From Achatina immaculata (lineage: Eukaryota; Mollusca; Gastropoda; Stylommatophora; Achatinidae): a DNA stretch of 64,000 nucleotides. Positions within the stretch are counted from its first letter, which is position 1, and every line of letters starts with the position of its first letter. The stretch is taken from the NCBI GenBank assembly GCA_009760885.1, contig CM019714.1, positions 609,739 through 673,738 of the forward strand. Direction: 5' to 3'. Below, in pieces: positions 33,131 to 45,600 of this stretch. A program made the translations under genes and the position numbers. Under the pieces are notes generated by a model. It was not told the DNA's origin, ran no database searches, and saw only the letters and a program-made list of their open reading frames with translations.

Positions 33131-33166
<36 letters not shown>
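33128..33166. repeat. AT microsatellite at the 3' end of the RLE LINE
   Basis: An AT run of about 37 bases directly at the LINE terminus. Confidence 0.95.
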
Positions 33167-33168
<2 letters not shown>

Positions 33169-33171
33169 TTG

Positions 33172-33312
33172 GTCCAAGTGAGATATTGAACAATTTAAAT
33201 TGTGAGTCTTTTGCATCCACTGTGTGGAGTAGAAGAAATGCATTGCTTGCATGTTCCTTAACTTAAAATTGTATTTTGATTGCTGACATGGACATCGATT
33301 GACGTCCATATA
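33172..33312 (-). repeat. Duplicated segment also present at 54160-54295
   Basis: The minus strand shares about 90 percent of bases with 54160-54295. Both copies keep an open frame reading FxLxNMQAMHFxYSTQWMQK. This could be a coding exon or an unrecognised repeat. No splice sites were convincing. Confidence 0.5.
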
Positions 33313-33504
33313 CACCTTCTAGTGGATGAAGATCTTGACAGAAGCGCATACCATAAGTGAGTAGAAAGGAGGATAGGTTGGAGTAGATAAGGATGGCTAT
33401 AGTCAGATTTTAAAATTATTTTAATTATTTTCAAATCTTGAGATGACAAGCAGTTATATGACAGTATGACTAAGGCACAGGGAAATATGTTGAAATAAAA
33501 GGAG

Positions 33505-33885
33505 ATACAGAGTAATGCACAGAACATTAGTCGGGGAAGGGAGAGTTATACATGGCGCAGCAACTAGTCTGACAGTGAAAGAGAACATGGCAAGTGAGGA
33601 CACAGAGCAACGCTTAGATCTGGGGACACTTAGAGACAAAAACATGAGGGTGACAGGGTGGAACCATGACTGCGAGACAAGAAGCTCGAGACTAAGTACA
33701 AACTAAAAGAAGAATAGCGAGACCAAAGGACAGAGTAAAAGGACAAGAAAGAACATAACGGGGCGAAGAAGAATCGACGACAAATTGGTTTATGTCATTT
33801 AAATAAAAGAGATGAAAGATTGTTTGGAGACTGCAACCATGATCAGTTGGAAAATAAGCATTGATACGTTGAGTCTTGAACTTTA
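33505..33885 (+). mobile_element. Dispersed 380-bp retroelement piece
   Basis: ATGCACAGAACATTAGTCGG through CATTGATACGTTGA recurs at 58972-59322 and 61527-61877. There it follows a gypsy RT fragment across an abrupt junction, so it may be the 3' part or LTR of that element. Here it truncates the minus-strand gene relic in the middle of an exon. Confidence 0.6.
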
Positions 33886-33887
33886 TG

Positions 33888-33930
33888 GAGTCTTGTTGTT
33901 TACCACGTCTTCAAAAAACACTACGGGATT
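33888..33930 (-). pseudogene. CpeT-like exon relic (NPVVFFE), minus strand
   Basis: After CTTCATCGCAG the minus strand reads AATCCCGTAGTGTTTTTTGA and continues to AACAACAAGACTC. This matches the first 43 bases of the intact exon at 40407-40537. The remainder is replaced by retroelement sequence, with a stop soon after. Confidence 0.75.
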
Positions 33931-33984
33931 CTGCGATGAAGATAAAAACGTCTGTCGAGCATTCAGTGAGTACTTGTTTCTTAA

Positions 33985-34140
33985 GTGTTACGGGAACGTG
34001 TTAAATTGTTACAGAAACTGCGGTGGTGTAGTGGTTAGTGCACTCTCCAGCCTGCCTTCAGAAACGTGGGTCGATTTCGTACTTGGGGGGACCCATATAG
34101 GACCAACGGACAGCAGACTCAACCTGTCTTTAAAAAAATG
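33985..34140 (+). mobile_element. tRNA-like SINE in family intron 3
   Basis: GGTGGTGTAGTGGTTAGTGC is a good A-box region and GGGTCGATTTCG a degenerate B-box. Its orientation is antisense to the gene relic. The same insertion is in the equivalent intron at 40205-40345, 59470-59600 and 62020-62170, so it predates the family's duplication. Confidence 0.65.
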
Positions 34141-34554
34141 AGTAACTGGGGCTTCAGTGGAAAGACAGACAGTACACCTATCTTAAAATCTGAAGTGGCC
34201 TAGAAATGTAATGGCTCAACACTTCACAACCCCTACGACGTGCAAACGTCACATGGTAAAACTTTACATGTAACCTGTGGTACGAGACTGTCAAATGTTT
34301 TGCTGTCACGGATATACGAATAGTTAGTAAGAATGGCAGATACGTGGTTGTTTAGATAGACAGACAACCTATCAGACAGACTGACAGGCACCCATGTCTG
34401 ACATTCGTTCAGTCTTTTCTCTTTCAACATTCGACTCTCGCCGACATTCAGTAAGACAGACATATTTTGACAAAAGATATAGACATATTAAATATAGAGA
34501 CTAACAGACGTTTAGAGGACAATTGGTTGATAGGCACAGATACAGACAAAGAAA

Positions 34555-34564
<10 letters not shown>
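34141..34564 (-). other. Family intron 3 sequence, minus strand
   Basis: Aligns in reverse with 39800-40134 of the complete gene (shared ACTGAACG, GTCAGACAT, GTTACATGTAAAGTTTT). No independent coding potential. Confidence 0.6.
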
Positions 34565-34762
<198 letters not shown>

Positions 34763-34769
34763 CACTTAC

Positions 34770-34909
34770 TTGTCCTAGTTCTGACACAACAGTAGGAAGT
34801 AACTTGACTTGTATAAAATCATTGCCAGAGTTTTCATTCTGGACCTGGTCCAAGTTGTCTTAAGCTCTGTTATAAGCTGTTTGAAGACTGCATGTCTCAT
34901 TCGAAGTGC
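34770..34909 (-). pseudogene. CpeT-like exon 3 relic with one stop, minus strand
   Basis: It has the same 140-nt length, acceptor (TTCAAATTAAG) and donor (CAA|GTAAGT) as the intact exon at 39244-39383. It reads [15 protein letters not shown], then TAA, then [19 protein letters not shown]. One nonsense codon spoils an otherwise conserved exon. Intron 2 sequence continues to about 35110. Confidence 0.85.
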
Positions 34910-35129
34910 CTTAATTTGAAACAGATAATGTTACTCTGACTTTAATATGTTGCAAAAATACAACATTTGAAGGTTTTTTTGTTGGTATTTTGTTTTTGTT
35001 GGCAAAGTAATTTGAAATACACTTAACAATCAATAGGCACTTGCTTCTTACGAGAAAAGCAAACTCTGGAGTGTATGTAGATATGTAGCTGTTTATTGAT
35101 CTATATCATAAACCTGTATTCTTAATTTA

Positions 35130-35363
35130 CTTGCTTGCTAAATTTCATGTGCCCATATGACGGGCTCCACGTTTTATTATAATACCTTTGATGATGGTGA
35201 TGGAGTTTTGAATGGTACTCATCTTGTTGTCTGCTTACTATACTTCTCCCAAGAATGTTACCCAGGCTCGCACTTCCTCCCAGTGGAAAATAGCAGCACA
35301 GAAAAGACCGTTAAAGTTATAATGAGTTTTAACGGTACACTGGATGACAATGAGACGATGTGA
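35130..35363 (+). CDS. Possible C-terminal exon of a diverged CpeT-like gene
   Basis: An open stretch reads TFDDGDGVLNGTHLVV, FSQECYPGSHF and TEKTVKVIMSFNGTLDD, then a stop at 35361. The FDD...GTHLxV...C order loosely matches [20 protein letters not shown] of the intact gene. A copy at 63110-63341 shares most residues but carries a one-base shift. The upstream acceptor is not clear, and an inversion breakpoint lies near 35115. It could equally be conserved intergenic sequence. Confidence 0.35.
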
Positions 35364-35470
35364 TAATATGACATTGGCACGAACCATTCCAAGGCAACCA
35401 GCTAGACAAGTTCCAGGCGTCTAGTAATGTCCTTTGACTTCAACGCCAACGGGATTTCCCGCAACGAGGG

Positions 35471-36773
35471 GAAGTCACTAAGTAACTCGCAAATGGAAAT
35501 ATGTTATTAGTGGCAGTTATCAGGTAGTATATACATATATCATTAGATAGTACTATCATCCAATATTATAAAAGTTGTATGTAGTGGGCGCTGGGAGTTA
35601 CGTGCGCATGCGTAAAGCAATAACAAAATGGCTACCCAACTTTAGTGTGTACCAAAGAAGAACAGAGAAATGTAGTGCGATTTTTGTGGGCTAAAGGACA
35701 TTCTGTTGAGGACATTCATAAGGAAATGATTACAGTTTATGCTGAAAAGTGTTTATTACGTAAAGCGATCCATAACTGAGTAAAAGACTTTTCTCAGGGA
35801 CGCACAGAAATTGTTGACAAAGTCCGACTTGGCCGTCCTATTCAGATTTACGACTGTGCAAAGTATGAATGAGATTATCAGAGATGATAGACCAGCAACG
35901 ATAAACAGTGTAGCAAGTGCACTCGGATGTTCACAGAATAATGCATGAGCAATTGAATTTTCGGAAAGTTTGCTCACGTTGGGTACCCAGAGATCTGAAT
36001 GACGAACACAAAATGAACCGAATTGGTTTGTCATTGCAGCATCTCTGTCATTACCCATAAGAAGGTGAAGACATGCTCCAAAGGATTATTACTAGAGACG
36101 AATCTTGGGTGCACCACTACCAACCCGAATTAAAACGTGCCTCAATGCAGTGGAAACACCCGTCATCGCCATACGCAAAAAAAATTCAAGATTACGCCTT
36201 CTGCGGGGAAGGTTATGCTGACAGTGTACTGGGATTATCAAGGAGTGTTGTTAACCAAGTTCCAGAAGTATGGTGACAGAATTCTGTATCGTACTGTGAA
36301 GTTCTGTCGATGCTACGGGATCCAATTCGAAGAAAACGTCCTGGTCTGCTGACTAGAGGTGTGCTTCTCCTTCATGACAATGCCAGACCACATACGGCTC
36401 AGTTAACCCAAGAGAAAATAAACCAGTTGGGTTGGGAAGCTCTTGAACATCCACCCTATAGTCCTGACTTAGCTTCAAGTGATATTCACCTGTTTGGTCC
36501 ATTGAAAAACCACCTTGGCGAGAGAAGATTCTCGAGTGACGAAGAGGTCGAAACAGAAGTAAAAAAAAACTGGTTCAGAAATCGGACTCCAGATTTTTAG
36601 GCCATGGGTATTGCATCACTGATTTACACGATGGGACAGATGTATCAATGTTGGTGGCGATTACGTTGAGAAATAGGGGAATAATGTAGGATCAAAAATT
36701 AAAATTTTTCAAATTACTGTCGCATTAAGCTTTTTTTTTTGTATCAGGCATTTGCGAGTTACTTAGTGACTTC
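35471..36773 (+). mobile_element. mariner transposon with frameshifted transposase
   Basis: Inverted ends GAAGTCACTAAGTAACTCGC (35471) and its complement (to 36773) bound 1303 bases. The transposase shows the DD34D plan: DESWVHHYQPE (36096), HDNARPHTAQL (36374), EHPPYSPDLASSDIHLFG (36448). Frame changes at an A-run near 36178 and again near 36305, and a broken N-terminus (35640-36060), make it inactive. The related block at 63420-63460 lacks this insertion. Confidence 0.93.
36096..36600 (+). pseudogene. mariner transposase catalytic region
   Basis: The three catalytic acidic motifs are all present, but in different frames. A cut-and-paste transposase of this family needs about 345 continuous residues, so no functional protein is encoded. 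The last frame, from 36310, ends after the KKNWFRNRTPDF stretch. Confidence 0.88.
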
Positions 36774-37399
36774 CTCTTATATATTCTATTCTAATGAGCA
36801 ATTAAAAACTAGTGTAGCCTAACTAGCTACAGCGTCCTAACCGAAATACACGTTTCAACTCTCTCTAGATGCTAAGTCATAACCACCAGTTTACTTTCAT
36901 CTTGCCCTTCCTTGTCCTTTTATTGTCTGCTCTCTTTCCTTTTTTCTGTTTGTTAAGAGCAGCACTGTGCCTTCTACTCTAGCCGATCGACAACGAAAGG
37001 ACAACATAGTTATAGGTTCTAAATTATCCGCTGTTATAAGCATCTTCTTGCCGCAGTGGAATCAAATGACCGGGGACACGTGGGACTAGCCGGCGGACAA
37101 GAACAAAATGTTACAGCAGAAATTAAGGTTCAAAGTGTACTCTTATCTCTGCCTGAGGGCTAGATCATAACTTGGCAAGTAAAACTAGTAAATACTGTAA
37201 CTTGATGTTGAGTAATCTTTGACATATGATAATATATACTGCATATAATCTAAGAAATTAAGACAGTCAGTGCTTATTAAATATCACTGTAGGAGATATG
37301 TAGTTGAAATTTAACATACTGTCAACTAATACGAGGGAGAGAATTTCAAAAACTTTAAATTTTGTGCATGTCATTTGCAATTTTGAGCTGGGATATTAA
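36774..37399 (+). other. Duplicated upstream region of the CpeT-like genes
   Basis: TCTAATGAGCAATTA through GGAGATATGTAGTTGAAAT aligns with 63455-64000 at roughly 90 percent identity by eye. No gene was recognised in it. It is the region immediately before the promoter. Confidence 0.8.
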
Positions 37400-37480
37400 T
37401 ATAAAAACACCAGCTGCTTAACAGGTGAAGGCACCTACGATCCTATCTTATATTCCTGCACACCAATCTACAGAGTAGCC
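37400..37480 (+). promoter_or_regulatory. TATA-like promoter and 5' UTR of the CpeT-like gene
   Basis: TATAAAAAC at 37400-37408 lies about 80 bases before the ATG. The shared downstream block TATTCCTGCACACCAATC and CAGAGTAGCC directly precedes the start codon in three copies. The transcription start is probably near 37430, inferred from TATA spacing. Confidence 0.6.
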
Positions 37481-37535
37481 ATGATGTTGAGAAGTTTTGC
37501 TTTACTTCTAATGTCGTGTGCCTTGTTTGGACATG
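37481..37535 (+). CDS. Exon 1 of the CpeT-like gene (signal peptide)
   Basis: 55 nt from the ATG to CATG|GTAAGA, phase 1. The first of two adjacent Met codons is taken as the start because a GTG stands there in copy 2 and the longer form fits the 5' context. Either Met gives a working signal peptide. Confidence 0.75.
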
Positions 37536-39479
37536 GTAAGACAAAATATACATCAATAGTCAATGTTATCATCACAAGTAATACGACTGCAGAATATACA
37601 GCATTAGATATTAGTCCATGCTGTGTTCTCTGTAACTTGAACTTAGATTGTGTGCAACTTTGTCTCTATTATTATCAATAAATCATTCCAGTTTTATCAG
37701 TGCATGAGTTCTATCTGTGACGTGGTTGTTCATAAGATACTATAACTCATATTTAAGTAAGTGACGATGTGAAAGCTGGTCACTTGGTCTTATTGTTTTT
37801 AAAATTATATTCAGTTGCCTAGGAAGAAATAACACGTTTTGTAGAAATATTGATTATAGTTGTTGACTTTCAATGTTTTTTTTCTGTTTTTCTTTCTCTT
37901 TCTGTTTGTAAAACTGTACTATACTATCACAGAATAATTAGTGTATAGGTATACAAATATACACAAAGCACTGCAGAAAAAATGTGTAACTTAATATCTA
38001 AATGTATAACATATTATTTGTGCTTCTATCGACATAAAGCCGCTTGCGGTTCTGTGCTGTTCCAGAAGCTGGGATAAGTCATTTGCAATTTTTCATTAAC
38101 GTTTTCAGCTGTTATTGTTCCTTGAACATCAAATTCATCTGAATCTTTACTTTGATTCTTTGATTCTTCGCCCTGTGTGATTTTACTTGATAAAAGTTCT
38201 CACCGAAACGTCGCAACTGTGTAATCGTTAAATAATAAAGCTGTTCCTACTTTTTTCCTAGTGTATACATTTTGTTGATGCTGCCATCGTTCTCACATTC
38301 CAGAATCCAACCCTTGTCACATGTTTGGGGCCGACGAATGAGCTCTTCGGAGTTGGCATCCCTGATGCTCGGTTGGTTTCTCTGCGAGTTTCCATAACGA
38401 TATCTTTTTTTTTTCCCATCTGGAGTTGCCTCTAGATAGGTCCCAGGATAAGGTTGTTAGCCTTATGCCCAACTCCCGGTACATGATATGTAACAAATCA
38501 AGCGGAATTCCGCTGATTTCTGCATGCCGGCGAGAGCGTTTTAAAAACGACCGCCATCTTGCACGTCACGCCGGAAGTCCGAGTAAAATACTCGGCATCA
38601 AGTGGAATGAATTCAAGAACAATGCAGAGATAAGACAGATGACTGAACAACAACCAGCCTCATGGGTGATCAGGAAAAGGAGATGGACATATGTTGGTCA
38701 CTTGATGAGAAGAAATGACCAGAGAATCCCAAAACAAGCTATCAAGTGGAACACAACAGGCCGAAGAAAAAGGGGCAGACCGCGTGAAACTCTGAAGAGG
38801 ACATTATTAAGAGAGGCCAAGTTAACAGGCATAAAACCCTTTGATGAGGTTGAAAGACTCGCCGAAGACAGGAAAAATTGGCGAACTACTCTACGAGCCC
38901 TATGTGACGTTTAACGGCACGGGAAGGATATAAGATATAAATATAAGATACATTTTGTACTACACTGTCTTCCGCCTGATACAGCTGTATCATACACTTT
39001 TCATTGGTTTGTGTCATGCGTCTTATCTTAACTCTACAAGGTACCCTTAATATGTTTTCAGTAAAGCACACCTACATAGACTCCAGAGTTTTTTTTCTCG
39101 TAAGAAGCTAGTCTGTCTTCTGAATGTTACATGTGTTTCAGATTACTTTCCACAGAAAAATCAAAATAACAAAAATAAACATTCAAATGCTTTATTTTGG
39201 CATTATATTAAAGTCACAGTAACATCATCTGTTTCAAATTAAGGCACTTCGAATGAGACCTGCAGTCTTCTAACAGCTTTTAACGGTGCTTTCGACAACT
39301 TGGACCAGGTCCAGAATGAAAACTCTGGCAATGATTTTGTCCAAGTTCAGTTAATTCCTGCTGTTGTGTCAGAACTAGGACCAGTAAGTGCATCCATCCA
39401 TCCATCCATCCATCCATCCATCCATCCATCCATCCATCCATCCATCCATCTATCCATCCATCCATCTATCCATCTATCC

Positions 39480-39562
<83 letters not shown>

Positions 39563-39594
39563 CATACATCATCCATCCATCCATCCATCCATCC

Positions 39595-39672
<78 letters not shown>

Positions 39673-42600
39673 GTGTCTTTTTGTCTGTCTGTGTCTGCCT
39701 ATCCATCCATCCATCCATCTATCCATCCATCCATCCATCCATCCATCCATCCATCCATCCATCCATCCATCCATCCATTTCTTTGTCTGTATCTGTGCCT
39801 ATCAACCAATTGTCCTCTAAACGTCTGTTAGTCTCTATATTTAATATGTCTATATCTTTTGTCAAAATATATGACGGTTTGTGAATGTTGCCTAGAATCG
39901 ATTTTGAAAAAGAAAAGACTGAACGTATGTCAGACATGCGTGTCTGTCTGCCTGCCAGTCTGTCTCATAGTTTGTCTATCTAACCACCCAGTATCTGCCT
40001 GTCTGACTACCTACTCATATATCTGTGACAGCAAAACATTTGACAGTATCGTAGCACAGGTTACATGTAAAGTTTTGTCCTGTGGCATATCCATGCTTTA
40101 TGAGTGTGAAGTGTTAGTGGCATCAAATGTATAGCCCACTAAAGTTTTTAAAGTAGGTATACCAGCACTTGTTCGTACTGCCTGTCTCTCCACTCAAGCC
40201 TCAGCTAACAATTTCATGAAGACAGGTTGAGTTTGCTGCCCGTTTGTCCTTTAAATGTCCTCCCAAGTACAAAAGTTTCCTCTGTTCGGCTGGAGAGTGC
40301 ACTAACCACTGCACCACCGTAGCTACTGTCACAATTTAACTTGTTTGTGTAACACTTAAGAAAACAATAAATGACTGCATATTCGAAAGACTTTTTTTCG
40401 TTGCAGAATCCCGCAGTGTTATTTGAACAGGTGCTAAACAACAAGACTCAGCGCCTGGAGGTGGTTGTTGTAACTGAAGGAAGCTCCAGACATACAAAAC
40501 TGGCTTTCTACAACTTGACCAGTGCAAGTTTTTACGAGTAAGTATTTAAGAATTCGCTTTAGTTCTCACCCTCTCACCCCTCTGTTCAGACTATCATGGG
40601 TCAACTTTGTTCTGATGATGAGAGTGGAATGAAAAATGTGTCTCCAGACCTTGCCGAAGTGTTAGATACTGTAACGAAAAGTGATACTATTCTCATGAAT
40701 TTCCGGAATATATTTGGGAAAAAATGTAATGAAGAACTGCAGGCAACATGAACACTCCAATCTCCGGTGTCAAATTCAGCGAAAGTTTTATTCGCATTTT
40801 CCCGGGAGTACTGTTTTTTTTGCGATCTCCAGCTGCCAGTGAATTTTTAATCAGCTCAACAAATTACAAAGGGACTTGCGACCCAGACCCAGAGACCAGT
40901 GGAATCTTATTTGCTTCTGCTGGACTCGAACCAACAACTTTCTGCAATGCAGAAAACCTCTAGCCCCAAAATAACTTATCAAACTGAGATAAATCAATAA
41001 CTAAATGATGAAGTGACGGGAAAATGAAATCGAACAGAGTTATTGAGCATCGATGTAATAAAGCTAAACAGAGATGTATGGTTCGGTTTTAGAAAAAAAA
41101 ACTAAATAAGAAAGAAGATAGATGGAGTGAATAAAGGTGGCATGAACTGAAGCAGTTTGACCGCAGTCGACGTTACATTTATCTCTCACCGTAGAACCTA
41201 AAGGTAGACACGGACGGACATACCATTCGACCTCAAGAATAATTATCACAATAGACTGTCAAGAATTCTTTTATTGTCCACGTTTTTCGCTTCAGAAAAC
41301 CTCATGGAAGTATCACTGTTGACGATGTTTCCAATTTACTGCTTGAAGATCTGCAGAAATTTGACGATTGTGGAGCGCGCGTCCAAACCATTGGTGACTG
41401 TCTCTTCATTGCAGTGTGGCAAAACTGCTTCGACTCTCGCAATGGAGTAAGCATCCAGTTATAAATGTCTAAAAATCTGTTCTTGTAGCTACTGTATCAC
41501 TGTCTCTTAGTTAACCCTGAGTAATCAACACTCGCATGGTTAGTCTGTCTTGTACGCTCTTGTGAATCAATGCTCAAAGCAGTATTTAGGAACACAACTA
41601 AATAAAGTGGCACATTTCTAATAGAAATCAGAATTTTTCACTAAATTCATTCCAGTTTCCTTCCACCAAGATTTCTCAAGAATTTTTTTTTCTGAGCTGC
41701 AATGGGGGTTAATTCAGCTGTAAAAGCGTTACCTTTACAAGATGCCGCTGAAAAAGATGGATAGAAGAAATATGTTTTAAACTGATTGACATTTAAAGAT
41801 CTTCACTATGGTAAAACAGGTATTTGAATAGAACGCTTGATTTTTTATAACAATAATTTCAGCTATTTTATCATCAAAGTAAGCTTTTCCGAGACCTCAA
41901 CACAAACTTACAAAAACGACTTTAATACAATATAAAATAAATAGAACAGAGGTAGATATTTTGTATTTACCATTATAATAGAAATTAACAGCGGTATCAT
42001 ATGATAATGATTTCTCTTGTTACATATTGAAAACCTGATAGACCTACCGTCCCGGGCTCTTGGCCCTACGTGACCTACATTACGAATATGATCTGCACCG
42101 GCACTTATTCCACGCAGCTATCGCTGCTAAGACATACCTCTATACTACTGCGTTTCTGCATCACAAGATCAGTCTACATGGAAGTTGATAGGGAATAAAA
42201 TATACTTTGCCTTGGAACACCTGTTAACATTCAAAATCCTGTCTCAAAACACCAAACTAACAATCTACATAACTATAATAAGACAAGACGTCATGTATGG
42301 ATCAGAAACATGGAGTACGACAAAGGAAGAACAACAAATGCAGATCTTTGAGAACAAGATCCTAAGAAGAATCTTTGGCCCCATAGATCCTAAGAAGAAT
42401 CTTTGGGGCCATAGAAGATACTAACAGTGGAGAATGGAGAGCTAGAAAAAACACTGAGCTGAACAGCTTATCTAAATCCCAACGAATTCTAAACGTCTTG
42501 AAACTGAACAGACTATGCTGGCTGGGGCATGTGGAAAGAATGGAACAGAACAGACAAACGAAAATGATATATGCACAAGAGATGAAGGAAACAATACCAA

Positions 42601-45600
42601 GGGACAGACCAAGACAGAGATAGAAATACAACATAGAAGAGGGTATAAAAAGAAATTGATCTCATCAACAGAAGAGAGAAGATTAGGAATAGAGAGGAAT
42701 GTAGGCGAAATTTATCTGCAACAGTTTGCCTTAATGGCTCGGAAAGCTGAAGAAGAATATATATATATATATCATCATCATCATCATGTGCCGTGCCGAC
42801 TGGCGTTGGCTATTATGCTTCTCCAGAGTACCCGATCTTTCATGCAGGCCATCAGCTCAGTTGGTGATCTCCTCTCACACCATCCCGTCAGACTGTCCAG
42901 TATCATTTCTCTTGGTCTTCCTCTTGATCTTCTTCCTCCTATTTTCCTGTTATAATATTTCAATGCCCCCTCTTCTCATTGCATGTCCTATGAAAGTACA
43001 TTGTCTCTTCTTATCTTTTTGACAAGGTTTTTTGTCTCTCCAGCTCTTCTCCTATATTCTTCATTAGTTATTTTTGCTGTCCAGGGGATTCGCAACATTC
43101 TTCTAATAAACCACATTTCTGCTGCTTCCAATGATTTTTGTGCAGACTTGCCTATTGTCCATGATTCACTTCCATATAACAAGATAGGTTCAATATAGCA
43201 TTTTAGTACTCGTTTTCTAACATTCATTGATAAGGATGTGTTGGTTAATATGTTTCTCATTCTCTGAAATATATATATATATCTTGAATACGAGTACCAA
43301 ACATGTGGACCATTACTCTTCGGTCAAAGTCGTATCGTGTATCGTCCACTGTTATAATTCGCTGTATTTTAAATAAGCTGCTAAGTTCTGTGCTGTGTTT
43401 AGCTCTCCATTCCCAATCTTGGTACCTTTTATGAGCCAAAGTGAAAGAACACAACAATACAGAGGAAAAACTGAAAATACCAGGATACGCTGACGTTATC
43501 CAAATAGGGAGGAGGGGGGGGGGGTAAACTGTCCAAGATTTCTCTAAAAATATTTGACCAAAATATGACAGTATATAAAGATATTAAGTGGCCACAGACA
43601 TCATGATTCATATTATATAACTGTTATAGATATGACCATTAGGAAAACAGAAAACTCCAAATATCTGAGCACAACTTTCAACAGAAGCAAGATCGTAAGC
43701 GAGGAAAGTAAAACCAGAGTTCAGCATGCAATAAAATATGAATGCTTTGCCATCTAACACGTGGTAACATTCAAACTTCTGTCCTAAATCACAAGGATAA
43801 CAATCTATAAATCTATAATAAAACTAGCTGTCATTTATGAATTTCATGCATGAAGTACAACATAGAAAGATGAACAACACTTGCATGTCTTTAAGAACAA
43901 GCTCCCAAGAAAGATCTTAATAAAAAGTAGACGTCCTCAAGCCAAGTCAGCATTCCAGACAATGAGACTCATCTTGTGCAACAGATCCATATTAAAGGAA
44001 ACAAAATTGCAAGTACTTAAATGTTATATCGAGCCAATTTTGTTTTATGGGTGTGAAGCATAGTCTATGACTAAGCGTGTACAGAGAGAAGTGGAGGCCA
44101 TGGAGATGTGATTTATAAGAAGGATGTTGAAGGTACCATGGACAGCCAAGAAAATTAATGAAGATGTCTTAAGAGAGGCTGGAGTTGAAAAGCAAATTAT
44201 ACCGAAGATCAGAGGCAAACAAGAGGGATTTATAGGACATTTCCTGAGAAGAGGAAAATTGGAACACACTGTGGCAACTGGAAAAATTGAAGAAAGAAGA
44301 GACAGAGGAAGACAGAGAGAGAAGTTACTGGATGGGCTGTCAGTGTGGCTAGGAAGATAGTCAGCGGTGCATCTCATAATCTAGTCTAAAGACAGGAACT
44401 TCTGGAGAGAAATGATCGCCTACGCCACGCGGCATGGCACTTGAATGAATGAATGATTATTTCCATTCCTTAAGGAAGATTTCCTCTCTCCATATTTGTT
44501 GTATCAGTGTGCATAACTGTTATGCAGACGTAAACTAAAGTCTTACTTCTGCCGCAATTCTATCATGTCCTCTTGCTTTTTGAATACATTAAACGACATG
44601 ATAATTTATAGAGGACCGTCTTGGAAGGATACATAATGAGAAAAAAAAGAGAAGAAGACAAATGCAAAGATGGCAGCATGGCATCGTTGATAATCTGCAA
44701 ATTGATGCATCAGCAGCAAGACATCTTGCTTACAAGTGAGAGCCTTACAGGAGAGCTGTTAGGGACAGAAAGGTCCACAAGGGACATGCAAATAACTGAC
44801 TGACTAGCCACTTGCTTTGTTGTTAATTGTAAGGAAGTAACTGTCGATGACATCTTCTAAGTCAGGTTCCTCTACTTCAGGATCACAAAGTCTGTATTTC
44901 TTCCCATGGTAGTGTACTTATAGGTACTTCACAGTTTAGCAGTTTTTAAAAATATTCTTCCCATCTGATACAGATTTTGTCTTCACTATTTATCATGTTC
45001 CCGTTACTAACTAACAAACTCTGCAAAGGTTCTTGGTATTCTTGTTGTACTGTTCGCAGTTCTTTATACAATTTCCTGCTTTTCCTGCTTTGATGGCATG
45101 TCTGCATCTCGATCACCTTATCTTTCATACGATGTCGTTTTTTTATGACAAATAATGTTTTTTGGTTTCTTTACAATGTGTGTGTGTGCTAATCATTCTC
45201 ATTTGTTTTGTTTTTCTTGTCATTCAGCCATATCTGTCTTGATGTTCTTTTCTTTATGACTACCTCCTTGCAGACCTTGTGGAAACAATTCTTTCTTTCA
45301 TTTATGGTCTTAAGTGTCAGGCATTCTTCTGCAGCGTTCCTTATAATGGTTTTTATGTCATCCCATCTGTCATGAATGCTTTTATCTTGCTCATCTTTTG
45401 TGTTTATTTTACCCTTATGCCGTTTTCTAACTTTTCTGTGCTTTGTTTTCTTTTTAAAGCATTTCTGTTTAATATCGAACTTTTATTTTTTTTCTTTGGT
45501 ATTATGTATTCAGTCAGAATTTTATACTTATTGTTAAAAAACATTTAAAATGCTGCCATTTTTATTTTGTATTGTTGAGAAAATGTTATTGTGTTTCAGA

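Noticed and set aside
33985..34140. tRNA gene
   Set aside because: A-box is good, but the B-box is degenerate and the stems do not pair. It recurs as a SINE in homologous introns.
35471..36773. Active mariner
   Set aside because: Catalytic motifs lie in different frames, with stops in the N-terminal part.
37481..37681. 66-aa single-exon secreted peptide (conotoxin-like precursor)
   Set aside because: A strong GTAAGA donor ends the signal exon at 37535 and the rest of the frame is intron. The relic copies diverge there without frame conservation.
42515..42955. 146-aa frame
   Set aside because: Fusion across two oppositely oriented LINE fragments and an AT/CAT repeat.
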